Source of the DNA: Callaeas wilsoni
Lineage: Eukaryota > Chordata > Aves > Passeriformes > Callaeidae
Direction: 5' to 3'
Assembly (NCBI GenBank): GCA_013398955.1
Contig: VWPU01002133.1
Span: 29,730 to 93,729, forward strand
DNA length: 64,000 nt
Numbering within the stretch: position 1 is the stretch's first letter; every line of letters begins with the position of its first letter. Positions 57,001-64,000 of the stretch are shown piece by piece. A program made the translations under genes and the position numbers. Below the pieces are notes generated by a model, which was not told the DNA's origin, made no database searches, and saw only the letters and a list, made by a program, of their open reading frames with translations.

Positions 57001-59421
57001 CAGCTAATCCTTCCCAAACCTGGGGAGCAAACAGAGCCTCACACCTGCCGGCTCAAGAGCGTTTCCGAAGCGAGGGCGCACGGCTAAGCGTGGCTCCTCG
57101 GGGCTTGGCATTTCGGGGCACGATCCCTCCTGCCTCTGAGCAAGCTACACAGCTCTGGAACTGCTGCTGTCCAGTGTCACAGCCCCTGAGCCATGCAGGG
57201 CGGTGTGGGGCGCAGCCATGGGCAGTTTGAGACTTTCAACCCTCTTCCAAGAGAATGGAGGATGGTAAATCAGAGCTCTGCACCTCCTGCCATCCTTGTG
57301 GGGCTTTACAGCTGGCAAAACCTGCACACAGAGCAGGGACGCCACAGGAAACTGTGCCATAGAGACTTTGCAAATAAAGGAGATTCCATCAAATGATAGC
57401 TTCTTCTTCTCTATTCCCCCTGTTATTAAAAGTCCAACACAAGCTGAAAGCAGCTTTATTGACTTATTAGGGTTTCTCAGCATCCTGGTCTCCTCCCCTG
57501 TCTCACACACTGTGACAGCCAGGGCTGTGCTGTGGCCATGTCCCACGTTCCCAGAGGTCACAGCCATGGGGACAGCGAGGGGCAGACACGCATTTGGGAT
57601 TTTGGTGAGCCCAGCTCAAACAAAACCAACAGACACAGAAATCTTGTCAAATGGGGAGCCTGTCTTTCACCAGGCCATAGCAAGGGATAGCAGTTGTGGG
57701 AATAAATCATGAACCAAAGAATGCCCCACAAATTGACTGTCCTAGAAAGGCTGAAAGGCACGAGAATTTATGGACGCAACGACCCACAAAGTTTACTTTT
57801 CCTGGGGAATCATTTGAAAAATATGTTTAGAGAGCCCACTGTTGGTTCCACAATAAAGCCAGCTTACAAATAAACCAGAAATGAGCCTTAAAAACAATCC
57901 TGGTTCATTTGAAAAGAATGCAGGGACAATGCACAGCCCGTCCTCTGCTCCTCAGGGAGGTGGCAGTGTTGCTTTGTACATGCTGGAGGAATTGTTACAG
58001 GCTTCAGATTTTTTTTTTTCTTCAAATGAACAGCAGTGTACCATAATATACCAACAAAATTTAAGGAATGACTTAATCTAATGAAATGTAAGATCAGAGC
58101 GATATGGAAACCACACCAAAGACCTGGACCCAGGCTTTGTATAACTCAGCCAGACTAGGACACTTGTGTTTGCACACACACTCTGGGGTTTGCAACCAAT
58201 TGCCAACTTTGTATTTGCTGAGAAAACAAAGTTTAAGTTGACCACCCAGCTATCTAAGAGATCCTGATAACACCACTCATGTCTCCCATCGGTATCATAA
58301 ATCTCCCATTTCATTATCTACAGTGAGTAAGGAGGCAAAAACACACACGGCGTGGGTGACATGCCAGACCGGGTGCATGTTCCAACTGTCTGGATTTAAA
58401 GCATCCCGTACGGCACACGCAGCTGATTTATCTGCACATCCTCACAGATAATATTCCCAGGGAGAACTTCATCTCTAGGAAGGTCAGAGAAAGCACCTTG
58501 AGAACGTTTTTTTGGCATTACTGTTAAACTTTGCGGTATGTTACGATCGCTAAAAAAAACCTACAAGTCACGATACCCACTCCCAAAGAGAGCATACTTA
58601 CTATAGATGCAGCCAGTGACTAAAGGCATGAACATCCAGCAGAGGGGCTGATCTAGAAGCGACCGTCCCATAGTTCACCTTCACTCACCTTCACTCAGTG
58701 AACGTCCTCGGAGAAGCCCCTGCCCGGTGCTTCCCCTGACTTACGAGCTGGAGGCATGTTTGACTTGCAAACCCTCCGCGAGTGGCAATCAATTGTGTGC
58801 CTCTGGTTTTATTTCTCTGATGATGTCACTTTAAATACTTTTCATGTTCCATTTGTTATTTTTACTTCTAAAAATGACGCATTTCTTCAAATTCATTTTT
58901 CTCCAATTAGTCACAACTTAATGGAACGAGCTCAGCTGCCTGCCTGTCAGGGAGAGTGTCAGGCCCCCGTCCTCTCCGTGATTATCCCAGGCAGACCCGC
59001 AAGAGCACCTGGAATATACGGACGGCGTTAGGCACCTTGTTTATCCCAGATGCCCTTTTGGCTTCCTGCCCAAATCCTTTGCAGCAGGGCCAGAGCAGGA
59101 GAACCGGGAACTGCAGTTTTACTAAAATAAACCACAGGCATAAATCAAAGACAATGAAAAACCAGGACGAAAAAAAGCAAGAGAGAGGAAGGAAGATGCG
59201 TCTCTCTGCTTGTGGAGCAGCCTCTGTAAGAGCAAAGCCCTGACAGCTCTGCAACCCCTCGAGTCTTTTGCTCACATGCTGCTTCCGAACATTTAATGCA
59301 AAACAGTCTGTGGCTACGGCTTGACAGAGAGAGAAGTTTCAAGAGAAAGCTCAAGGTTTTCCCTACCTGATCTGAACTTGCTCCGAATCAGCAAGGAGTG
59401 CTCAGACCCCAGGAGTGTCAT
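25316..59421 (-). CDS. MYOCD: MYOCD (myocardin), complete 935-residue coding region, 13 exons
   Basis: Nuclear co-activator that binds SRF on CArG boxes and drives cardiac and smooth-muscle genes. Coding exons in transcript order: 59421-59367, 50257-50192, 46647-46592, 42008-41933, 39688-39527, 35643-35468, 33856-33731, 33211-32955, 32605-32455, 31368-30427, 27606-27493, 26593-26536, 25884-25316. They total 2,808 nt, 935 residues plus stop, with every phase matching. Domains: N-terminal MEF2-binding peptide (1-18), RPEL region (19-84), basic SRF-binding box (about 246-272), poly-Q (304-313), SAP (about 371-405), coiled coil (about 520-555), Ser-Pro cluster (about 636-662), C-terminal activation domain (about 747-935). 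The start has A at -3. The first exon indicates the long cardiac-type isoform; Met80 could start the 856-residue form. Tail-to-tail with MAP2K4. Confidence 0.97.
25885..26535 (-). other. MYOCD: MYOCD intron 12, 651 bp
   Basis: Minus-strand GT-AG intron. Long open frames crossing it (for example to 26344) are continuations of exon 13's frame. No other feature recognised. Confidence 0.8.
26536..26593 (-). CDS. MYOCD: MYOCD exon 12 (residues 728-746 plus one base)
   Basis: 58 nt encoding [19 protein letters not shown] and the first base of Glu747. The acceptor is a tandem cagcag, so the first Gln codon may be included or skipped (see findings). Donor gtacgctc. Confidence 0.93.
26594..27492 (-). 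other. MYOCD: MYOCD intron 11, 899 bp
   Basis: GT-AG intron, donor gtaactgc. It has a small local duplication of ggctctagaccccaaaaaag-like sequence near 26664-26705. The 315-codon open frame 26390-27337 crosses exon 12 and is not a separate gene. Confidence 0.8.
27493..27606 (-). CDS. MYOCD: MYOCD exon 11 (residues 690-727)
   Basis: 114 nt, 38 codons from [12 protein letters not shown] to [10 protein letters not shown], phase 0 at both ends. The PPxYEDAVK block is a hallmark of myocardin proteins. Acceptor tttccccatgcag, donor gtaactgc. Confidence 0.95.
27607..30426 (-). other. MYOCD: MYOCD intron 10, 2.8 kb
   Basis: GT-AG intron, donor gtgagtgc. Its 5' third (transcript sense) is a minisatellite array at about 29455-30245 that begins under 200 bp from the exon 10 donor. 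The remainder is GC-rich with no recognised element. I did not find a counterpart of the extra exon present in longer mammalian isoforms. Confidence 0.8.
29455..30245. repeat. Minisatellite with about 31-bp monomer and 154-155-bp higher-order unit
   Basis: Monomers of about 31 bp resembling gagctgtgccagggctccct plus agggcagagg run in tandem, roughly 25 copies. Equivalent positions recur at 29720, 29874 and 30029, a higher-order period of 154-155 bp with little divergence, while the 29455-29700 end is more degenerate. All six frames stay open over long stretches, giving false ORFs. Confidence 0.9.
30427..31368 (-). CDS. MYOCD: MYOCD exon 10: SAP domain and coiled coil (residues 376-689)
   Basis: 942 nt, 314 codons, phase 0 at both ends. 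It starts [17 protein letters not shown], the body of the SAP DNA-binding motif. A leucine-zipper/coiled coil follows at about 520-555 ([22 protein letters not shown]), used for homo- and heterodimerisation. A consensus sumoylation-type IKQE lies near 577-580. A Ser-Pro rich cluster ([20 protein letters not shown]) at about 636-662 matches the region known in mammals for GSK3-type phosphorylation. Acceptor ttttcctgccag, donor gtgagtgc. Confidence 0.97.
31369..32454 (-). other. MYOCD: MYOCD intron 9, 1.1 kb
   Basis: GT-AG intron splitting the SAP domain just after NLDDLK. No repeat or additional exon recognised. Confidence 0.82.
32455..32605 (-). CDS. MYOCD: MYOCD exon 9 (residues 326-375)
   Basis: 151 nt completing Lys325 and encoding 50 codons from [10 protein letters not shown] to [11 protein letters not shown]. 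It carries the first residues of the SAP motif and the NTPLSPVK block. Acceptor cctttgttatttcag, donor gtgagtgc. Confidence 0.95.
32606..32954 (-). other. MYOCD: MYOCD intron 8, 349 bp
   Basis: Short GT-AG intron, donor gtgagtgg. No other feature recognised. Confidence 0.85.
32955..33211 (-). CDS. MYOCD: MYOCD exon 8: basic SRF-binding box and poly-Q (residues 240-325)
   Basis: 257 nt from [13 protein letters not shown] to HQGQL plus two bases of Lys325. It contains the basic B1-type box ([15 protein letters not shown]) that contacts SRF and carries nuclear-import information in the family. The [20 protein letters not shown] segment and a ten-glutamine run follow. Strongly conserved with mammalian myocardin, including the [13 protein letters not shown] linker. 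Confidence 0.97.
32990..33019 (-). repeat. MYOCD: Exonic (CAG)10 tract encoding poly-Q
   Basis: Ten uninterrupted CAG codons on the minus strand (plus-strand CTG repeat) encode glutamines 304-313. A pure trinucleotide run without CAA interruption is expected to vary in length. Confidence 0.93.
33212..33730 (-). other. MYOCD: MYOCD intron 7, 519 bp
   Basis: GT-AG intron, donor gtaacgcc, acceptor ggcccaacag. Nothing further recognised. Confidence 0.82.
33731..33856 (-). CDS. MYOCD: MYOCD exon 7 (residues 198-239)
   Basis: 126 nt, 42 codons from [10 protein letters not shown] to LPVPSAVK. Low-complexity Pro/Ser/Gln linker, less conserved with mammals, but the terminal AVK and phase-0 junctions fit. 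Acceptor ctctcccttgcag, donor gtaacgcc. This is the less certain part of the model together with exon 6's 3' half. Confidence 0.85.
34285..34650. repeat. 43-bp minisatellite, about eight copies, G-rich on the MYOCD strand
   Basis: The word gttgcccccc recurs at 34341, 34384, 34427, 34470, 34513 and 34556, exactly 43 bp apart, with partial copies at both ends. On the transcribed minus strand each unit has several GGGG(G) runs separated by short A/C/T linkers. Since 43 is not divisible by three, the unit opens all three frames, explaining several long false ORFs. Confidence 0.95.
34640..34732. other. Short CpG-dense patch in MYOCD intron 6
   Basis: About 90 bp packed with CpG (cgcggcccggcg, cgcgccggcc, gcgggcgcgc), including a minus-strand GGGGCGGGC. 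It sits between a minisatellite and a CR1 tail. Function unknown; too short to call a CpG island. Confidence 0.6.
34735..35345 (-). mobile_element. CR1 LINE fragment, 5'-truncated, minus strand
   Basis: Minus-strand translation gives the CR1 reverse-transcriptase ORF end: [62 protein letters not shown]. The usual 3' UTR follows (reversed ggttggaaaagacctttgag) and then an expanded tail of ACAGAGAATC-like units at 34735-34832. Same orientation as MYOCD. The ORF is broken at its 5' side near 35345. Confidence 0.95.
35468..35643 (-). CDS. MYOCD: MYOCD exon 6 (residues 139-197)
   Basis: 176 nt completing Gly139 and encoding 58 codons, including the conserved [17 protein letters not shown] block, then a Pro-rich tail ending APAGAPQ. 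Very GC- and CpG-rich. Acceptor ctctgctcccgcag, donor gtagggag. The first half is unmistakably myocardin. The Pro-rich second half is lineage-variable. Confidence 0.92.
35644..39526 (-). other. MYOCD: MYOCD intron 5, 3.9 kb
   Basis: GT-AG intron. GC-rich near exon 6, with a minor block of similar short G/A-rich segments at about 35810-36000. From 37,340 it is more AT-rich. No interspersed repeat or additional exon recognised. Confidence 0.78.
39527..39688 (-). CDS. MYOCD: MYOCD exon 5 (residues 85-138)
   Basis: 162 nt from the shared Asp85 through [34 protein letters not shown] and [12 protein letters not shown] to AVKEAIK plus one base. This block is nearly invariant across myocardin/MRTF proteins. 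Acceptor ttggccttttag, donor gtagtgac. Confidence 0.97.
39689..41932 (-). other. MYOCD: MYOCD intron 4, 2.2 kb
   Basis: GT-AG intron, donor gtaagact. A short imperfect repeat of cacgagtcccaggacaggagacacac-type units lies at about 41845-41900. No exon or transposon recognised. Confidence 0.78.
41933..42008 (-). CDS. MYOCD: MYOCD exon 4: last RPEL motif and internal Met80
   Basis: 76 nt from [18 protein letters not shown] to VNMHILQ plus one base. It holds the best-preserved RPEL (RPERSDL), an actin-binding motif in the MRTF relatives. Met80, ATG at 41948-41946, would initiate an 856-residue form. Acceptor gtgttctgcag, donor gtaagact. Confidence 0.96.
43070..43800 (+). mobile_element. Ancient CR1/L3-like LINE reverse-transcriptase remnant
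   Basis: Landmarks of an old CR1-clade RT domain in order: ggatttatcaagaacaaatc, cacaccaaccgaaattcctt (cf. accaacctgatttccttc), tttgacattatctcacatgg (cf. tttgacactgtctcccac), tctggataagac, and agtgtcttgaacgatgga. Frames are destroyed by substitutions and small indels. Clearly older than the other CR1 pieces here. Exact subfamily unknown. Confidence 0.6.
44355..44640. repeat. 38/45-bp minisatellite, seven copies
   Basis: The core gtctgtggg(a/t)gctcac recurs at 44367, 44405, 44450, 44488, 44526, 44570 and 44615. Spacings alternate between 38 bp and 44-45 bp, depending on whether an extra (g)gcagtgg segment is present. Two unit types are therefore interleaved. Confidence 0.93.
46592..46647 (-). 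CDS. MYOCD: MYOCD exon 3 (residues 41-59)
   Basis: 56 nt completing Pro41 and encoding [18 protein letters not shown], the middle, degenerate RPEL region. Acceptor cctgttgcag, donor gtaactcc, phase 0 at its end. Confidence 0.93.
46648..50191 (-). other. MYOCD: MYOCD intron 2, 3.5 kb
   Basis: GT-AG intron, donor gtgagtac. In mammals an alternative exon (2a) with in-frame stops lies here and selects the short isoform. I could not identify its counterpart by eye. A short tandem of attgctagcaa units occurs at about 48128-48162. No transposon recognised. Confidence 0.75.
50192..50257 (-). CDS. MYOCD: MYOCD exon 2 (residues 19-40)
   Basis: 66 nt completing Val19 and encoding [21 protein letters not shown] and one base of Pro41: the first RPEL motif ([12 protein letters not shown]). 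Acceptor ctctctctcacag, donor gtgagtac. Confidence 0.96.
54257..54345 (-). mobile_element. CR1 3'-end fragment, minus strand
   Basis: Plus-strand text aatcacagaatatccagagc, tggaagggacccacaaggat, catcgagtccaactgctggc is the reverse of the CR1 3' UTR with one degenerate tail unit. Only the terminal 90 bp or so remains. Confidence 0.85.
58760..58925. promoter_or_regulatory. AT-rich block in intron 1 near the MYOCD first exon
   Basis: About 165 bp much richer in A/T than its surroundings, about 0.5 kb inside intron 1. It includes TGATGTCA (a near-CRE word), a MEF2-like CTAAAAATGA at 58868-58877 (one mismatch to YTAWWWWTAR) and tccaattag. Candidate enhancer by composition only. Confidence 0.3.
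59367..59421 (-). CDS. MYOCD: MYOCD exon 1: start codon and MEF2-binding peptide
   Basis: 55 nt: ATG at 59421-59419, then [18 protein letters not shown] and one base of Val19, donor gtagggaa. The start context has A at -3 (tcaccATG). This peptide is the N terminus of the long cardiac-type myocardin, which in mammals binds MEF2, so this gene can make that isoform. Confidence 0.96.
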
Positions 59422-59880
59422 GGTGACTCAGGGACCAGATCCAGACGCCCCTCACTTAAACCATTAACTTCCTCCACAGGGAAAAGCCGACCAAAGCGTG
59501 GCTGGTGCTCAGGATTCATCCAGCTCTCCTGGACTCTCGGGGTGCTTTTACAGCCGGCCGGCAAGGAGCAGCGAGTGGCTTTGTAAGATTTGGTCCCATC
59601 CAGCACTGACCCTGCACAGACACCAACTGCTCCCCCTGCGCTGTGTTGAACTAATTAACGTGGAGCCAGCGGGAGCCTCCTCCCGCCCGGAGTTTACTAC
59701 CAGCAGCTGGGTGTCCTGGCTGATGTCATCGTCTAGCGGGGAGCAGCGACTATCGGAAAGGGTCTTAGCAAAGACAGAAGTTTGATATCTGATCCTAATT
59801 ACTACCGGCCGTACGCAGCCAATCCGGGCGCTCCCCGTCTCAGCCGACTTTGGGAGCCGCTGGAAATATCAACAGAGCCA
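59422..59880 (-). promoter_or_regulatory. MYOCD: MYOCD 5' UTR and proximal promoter region (presumed)
   Basis: Upstream of the start codon on the minus strand. Sites seen: a CAGCTG E-box at 59704-59709, a near-CRE TGATGTCA at 59721-59728, a CCAAT word (plus strand) at 59819-59823, and a TAATTA-like word near 59796. No convincing TATA box. The transcription start cannot be fixed from sequence. Confidence 0.45.
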
Positions 59881-60350
59881 GGGCTTAACTCTTTGCAGCG
59901 TGGTGGGACACGGGCCCCGCGCCTCGGCGGGGCCGGGGGCTTCGGTTCCCGAAGGTGAGGGAAGGGCTGGGGTCGGGACAGGTGTCCCGGCGAGAGGACG
60001 GCGTTGGGAAGGTTCTGCCGCCTGGGCGCTGCCGTGGACGCGCTCCGGTCCGGGGGCACAGGACGCGGCCGCCCGGCAAACGGAGCTGCGGCCGCGGCTG
60101 CTGCTGCCCTGCCCTCGCGGATCAGGGGGTGAGCACCGCGCTGCTCAGGTGTTTCCCCTGGGCGTCCCTGCTGCCGCACAGCGTGCCCGGAGCTGTGCCG
60201 CTCTGCGCACACCTTTCCCCGCGCGTGGCTGTACCCAAGGGAGCATCCGCCCGAGATGCTCCCGTGTGCTGCGGCGCAGCGGGCGTGTGCTGCAGGCACC
60301 CAGGACGTGTCCTCTCGTGCTGTGGCACGCAGACACGGGATAGACGGGGC
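59881..60350. promoter_or_regulatory. CpG-island-like region upstream of MYOCD
   Basis: Dense CpG and GC (for example cccgcgcctcggcggggccg and acgcggccgcccggc) from about 59,881 to 60,130, fading by 60,350. It lies immediately upstream of the MYOCD first exon and fits a CpG-island promoter, possibly bidirectional. Plus-strand open frames here (to 225 codons) reflect GC richness and match no family I know. Confidence 0.6.
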
Positions 60351-63300
60351 AGGGCTGAGCCTTGGTCACGGTTTCCTGTGCCACAGCTGAGCACAGCGAG
60401 CCCGAGGAGGCTGAGGACACCGCTGCAATGCAGAGTGCCTCCCCACCTACCAAACACTCCCTCAGAGAGAGCCACAGGCCCCAGAGCTGTTCTAACCTGG
60501 CTTCCATCCTTTCCACCTCCTGCTCTGCTGGTGCTGGCACTAGCTGTTCCTCTCTCCTCGGGATGCTTTACATACTGTGCCAATTGTTCATCCCAAAGGA
60601 AGGCCATGCCCTGCCCTTACCAAGCCCGGTGAGTATGGTAAGCTGAGTTGCACAGGTGCTTAGGGGAGAAGAAAGCCAGGCCATGAGCTCCACTAGGCTC
60701 CCTATTTATGCTCCTACTGCCGCGTCCTCGACAGCCTCACAGAGAATTAACTAACCCCCAGCGTGCTGTGTAGCACTCCATTGAATTTAGAGATAGGCCT
60801 GTGATGGAATTAAGTGATAATGGATCGTTAAACACTGCCTGAGCCTGAGACACTTCTCCTGTTGCCTGGTGAATACCAAGCACAAGCTTGGGGTGCTTAG
60901 TGCCTCATTGAGGAGTGATGCTACTGTGGCAGCTGCTGCCTGCCCCTGCTGTGGCAGGGCTGGGAAGGGATCAGGCACACACACGCTCCCGCAGGAGGCT
61001 GTTTTTCATGGACCTCAGGCTTCTGAGGTGGTGGAGATTCAAAGCCCCTTGATGCTGATTCCAGGACCTGCTATTAGACATGTTTTCTTCCGTCTCCAAA
61101 ACTTAACAGCCACAAACATACCCTATGAAACCATGCCAGTGACACAGACTGAGAGGTCAGAAGAGTTGAAAGAGATTTTGTTCTCCTCTCCCCTCCTTCC
61201 TTCCCTCTTTCCCTTCCTCCCCCTCTCCCTTTCCTCTTCCAGGGGATACCAGTGCGAGATGGAGATAAATCTTTCTTAGGAGGAGACACAAGCTCTAATT
61301 TGTTGCCTCATCTCAGCAAATTGCTCAACTGCTAAACTCACAGTCCAGAGCTGGTGTTCCCTGTGATGGCCATTACGTGAGGGTCAGCCCTGACCACGGG
61401 TACTCTTGATGCCCTCAGGAAACAGAGGAAAGTTGTCTCTCATAAACCTCAGACTGGAGGTGAGGACAGGCTCTGGGATCCCACCACACCTACTGAGCCG
61501 TTTGCCTGGCTGCTGCCTGCTTTAGGTAGCCCAGAAATAGCTATCCCCCCACAAGGTCCTCATGAGTTTCCAGAGCTGTCATTGCCCAGCCCTCAGTCTT
61601 GGCTGTGTCTGCGCTGCGGTCACTGCTCAGCTCTGGAAAGAACTTCACCACCAGCTGCATCACCGCCTTTCTCTGGAAGGTGACACAGGCACAGAGGTCC
61701 CGAAGGCTGCAAAAACCACGACTGCATCCCATTCCCCTGTTCCCCTCTGCTATAAGCACCTCTGTTGTAAACGGGTCATACTGACTGCAGTGAGTGAAAG
61801 AGTGAGCCTTAAATACCAGAATAAATTAGTCATGGCAGGGAATTCCTTTGAACTGAGAAGTCACACCCCAGAGCCATAGGGATATCAGCTCTGTGCTGCT
61901 CACCAGATCCCAGGAAGCCATCCCTTCTAATATTCCAACACACCCTATTGTTCATGGGAGTGATTTATTTTAAAGCAGATTGTTTGTTTGTATGTAGATT
62001 TTCAGCTATGGGAAAAAGAACCAAATGAGCTGAAGTTCCAGTGAAACCCCTCTGGGGACTTGGAGGGGTCAGTGTGTGACAGTGTCTGTGCCACAGAAGG
62101 GGGGTGGGTCAGTGTGTGACAGCGTCTGTCTGCTCCAGAGAGGACCTGCCGTGCTACTCCATGTGATCCAACAACTGCTGGAGCTGAGGCCGGTGTAGAA
62201 TGTATTTATTGGCCTTGTCAACAGCAAACCCCTGAGTTCAGCAGGCTGAATTCACTGCAAGACTTAAGGTGGGCTGCAATGTAAAGTAAAGGGTCTCACA
62301 GCCAGTTTGCCACTGTCCCAGATAACAGCGTTTCCCCAAACCTGGTGTCCTGCCAGTCATGCCTGCTCAGATTGTCCTCTCCTGCAGGAATGGGACTGGT
62401 TTGTCTTTGGTTTCTTTTCTCCAGCACCTGGCAGCTCCACTTGGAAAAGACACCCTTATTTCTTGAACCTTCACAGCGTGCTCTGGAAAGACAGATCTGA
62501 TGGTAAGAAGTCCCAGCCCTGACTCCCCCATCCCGTGTGTAGAGTAGCGATAATTTGCTGTGTGCTTGTGCAGCTGTGGTGTCCAAGGTCCCACGGGGAG
62601 GGACAGCTGTACTGCCACAGCTCTGTGCTGAGTGTCCCCAGGCTGGCATAACTCCGAATGCTGAAGGAGTGGGAAGGCTGGAAAAAGAGTTGCCTTTACA
62701 AATACATTGCTCAGGAATGCATTCTTCTGTTCATACCCAATTCAGTGGTGATAAACTGAGTAAGGGCAGTAGCCAAGGGCAGGTATCACAGGGATACCAG
62801 TAGCCAAGGCTCACCAGGACCTTTGGACATCCTCTGAAGATGCCTACTGCCAGGATGTCATCAGTGTGATAGAGAATGGAAGAAGAAATCTTTCCCTGAG
62901 AAAGAATTTTCCAATGAGCCTCATGAACTGCCCATTAGTGGATCATTGCAGCTGTCTGAATTCAGGGCAGATAGGAATCTCCTGCTCTGAGACTGCCCCA
63001 TAAAGGTGCTGCTGACCATGGCCTTTAGGAATCTGAAGAGAAATTACCTTCTCTTTGCATGCCTGAGACTTACATGGGGGTGAATTGCACAGAAAAGAGC
63101 TCCTGTGGCTTTCACACGGCAAAGGGTGAGGATATTCCTCTCCATGACCTGGCACAAACAGAGCTGGAGCTAGCAAGGCAGCAGCATCTCTGCCACTGTG
63201 AAGCAGAGGTGGTCTCTTGGAATTAGCTCAGAAAGATCCTGGCTGGGCCCTAGCTCAGGACATGCCCAGAGCATGGTATTTTCTTTGGTCAGGGAGCTGT

Positions 63301-64000
63301 GAGCAGGAATGGTCCAATCCTTCACTTCTGACGGCACCTGGTAAGCACCATGGCAGCAGCATTCCACTACCCTGAGCTGCCACTGTCTGCCAGGCTTTTA
63401 AGTGGTCTGTCCCCTCCCTATCTCCTCACAGAGCCTGAGGGCCAGAATTTATGGCAGAGATGTCATGAGCCCTTCCCATTCCAGGAGCAGACAGCCTTGC
63501 TTGAATTGAAGCTGTGAACTATTTATCACAGTGCTGCAAGCATCCAAGCAAGGTCCCTCAATTTATGAAGGTCCAGAAGATATTATGCAATTGACAACAT
63601 GAACACAAAAATACTTCTGCATTTTGCTAAAGCTACTATTAAGCTGCCTGATGTTTTCATCATAATATTTATTTCTTCGTAAATACACTAAATTCTCCAA
63701 TCCCGACTCAAAACAGAAAGATCAGAGAATGAAAATAGGGAGATGACATAGCTGTTTAAAGATTATGTAAAATGTTTTTTACTAGCATAAATATTTGATT
63801 GTAAAACTCTGGCTGTCGTGTTTACCGAGCGGGGATGTGCAGCGAGTGCGGCGAGCTGCCGCAGCCGGGCACTGTGCTGGAGGCTGTCCCGTGTCCCTGC
63901 CTGTCCCTGCCCGTGTGCTCCAGGGACAGTGGATGCGCTGGCACTCGTCCCTGACTGCCTGGCTCCAGGCAGATTGTCGCTCCTGACACACAGACTGCTC
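60351..64000. other. Upstream non-coding sequence
   Basis: 3.65 kb beyond the CpG-rich region. It includes a pyrimidine-rich stretch at 61,185-61,240 and a two-fold ggtcagtgtgtgacag(c/t)gtctgt repeat at 62,069-62,130. Open frames are short. No gene, RNA or transposon recognised. Confidence 0.7.

Larger units (their letters stand above)
50258..59366 (-). other. MYOCD: MYOCD intron 1, 9.1 kb
   Basis: GT-AG intron, donor gtagggaa. Contains a short CR1 fragment at about 54257-54345 and otherwise unique sequence. The final kilobase next to exon 1, especially 58,760-58,925, is strikingly AT-rich and may be regulatory. No coding exon recognised. Confidence 0.78.

Noticed and set aside
59955..60632. 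225-codon plus-strand frame upstream of MYOCD
   Set aside because: It lies in a CpG-rich region where stop codons are rare. No homology recognised and it overlaps a minus-strand frame of similar size.
1..64000. Prokaryotic-type features (operons, CRISPR, insertion sequences) or viral genes
   Set aside because: All recognisable coding sequence is split by GT-AG introns and belongs to vertebrate genes. The tandem repeats lack CRISPR spacing, and the only mobile elements are LINE fragments.

Overview
The window is vertebrate nuclear DNA, almost certainly from a bird. It carries most of two large split genes with GT-AG introns. Five fragments are chicken-repeat-1 (CR1) type LINEs, the dominant avian retroelement, and the sequence is GC-rich with many short minisatellites. 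I see no prokaryotic gene organisation, RNA gene, CRISPR array or viral gene. Coordinates come from hand-read splice junctions, cross-checked because every exon length equals the codons it must encode and phases agree across each intron.

Left part (1 to about 18,355, plus strand): the last eight coding exons and the 3' UTR of MAP2K4 (MKK4/SEK1), the dual-specificity kinase that activates JNK and p38. The exons encode 268 residues, equal to residues 132-399 of the 399-residue human protein. The catalytic lysine and N-terminal docking region lie upstream of the window. Intronic repeats include a CR1 fragment, an 86-bp triplication and a 63-bp triplication.

Middle (about 18,356 to 21,640): a short intergenic space between the 3' ends of two convergent genes, containing a plus-strand CR1 fragment.

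Right part (about 21,640 to 59,421, minus strand): the complete coding region of MYOCD (myocardin), the SRF co-activator of cardiac and smooth muscle. Thirteen coding exons join to exactly 935 codons plus stop. RPEL motifs, basic/SRF-binding box, poly-Q, SAP domain, coiled coil and C-terminal activation domain are in the family order. The first exon encodes the N-terminal peptide specific to the long, cardiac-type isoform. Methionine 80 would start an 856-residue protein, the known length of the short, smooth-muscle-type isoform. MYOCD introns and the presumed 3' UTR hold several minisatellites (43 bp, about 154 bp higher-order, 38/45 bp, a GA/poly-G tract duplicated at 277 bp), a 10-CAG exon tract, two CR1 fragments and an old LINE remnant.

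Far right (59,422 to 64,000): MYOCD 5' UTR/promoter, a CpG-island-like stretch near 59,880-60,350, then upstream non-coding sequence without a recognisable gene.

The tail-to-tail MAP2K4-MYOCD pair matches the order at human 17p12, so this is ordinary conserved synteny. No undescribed gene system is evident. The points worth a second look are repeat architecture and splice-site details inside MYOCD.
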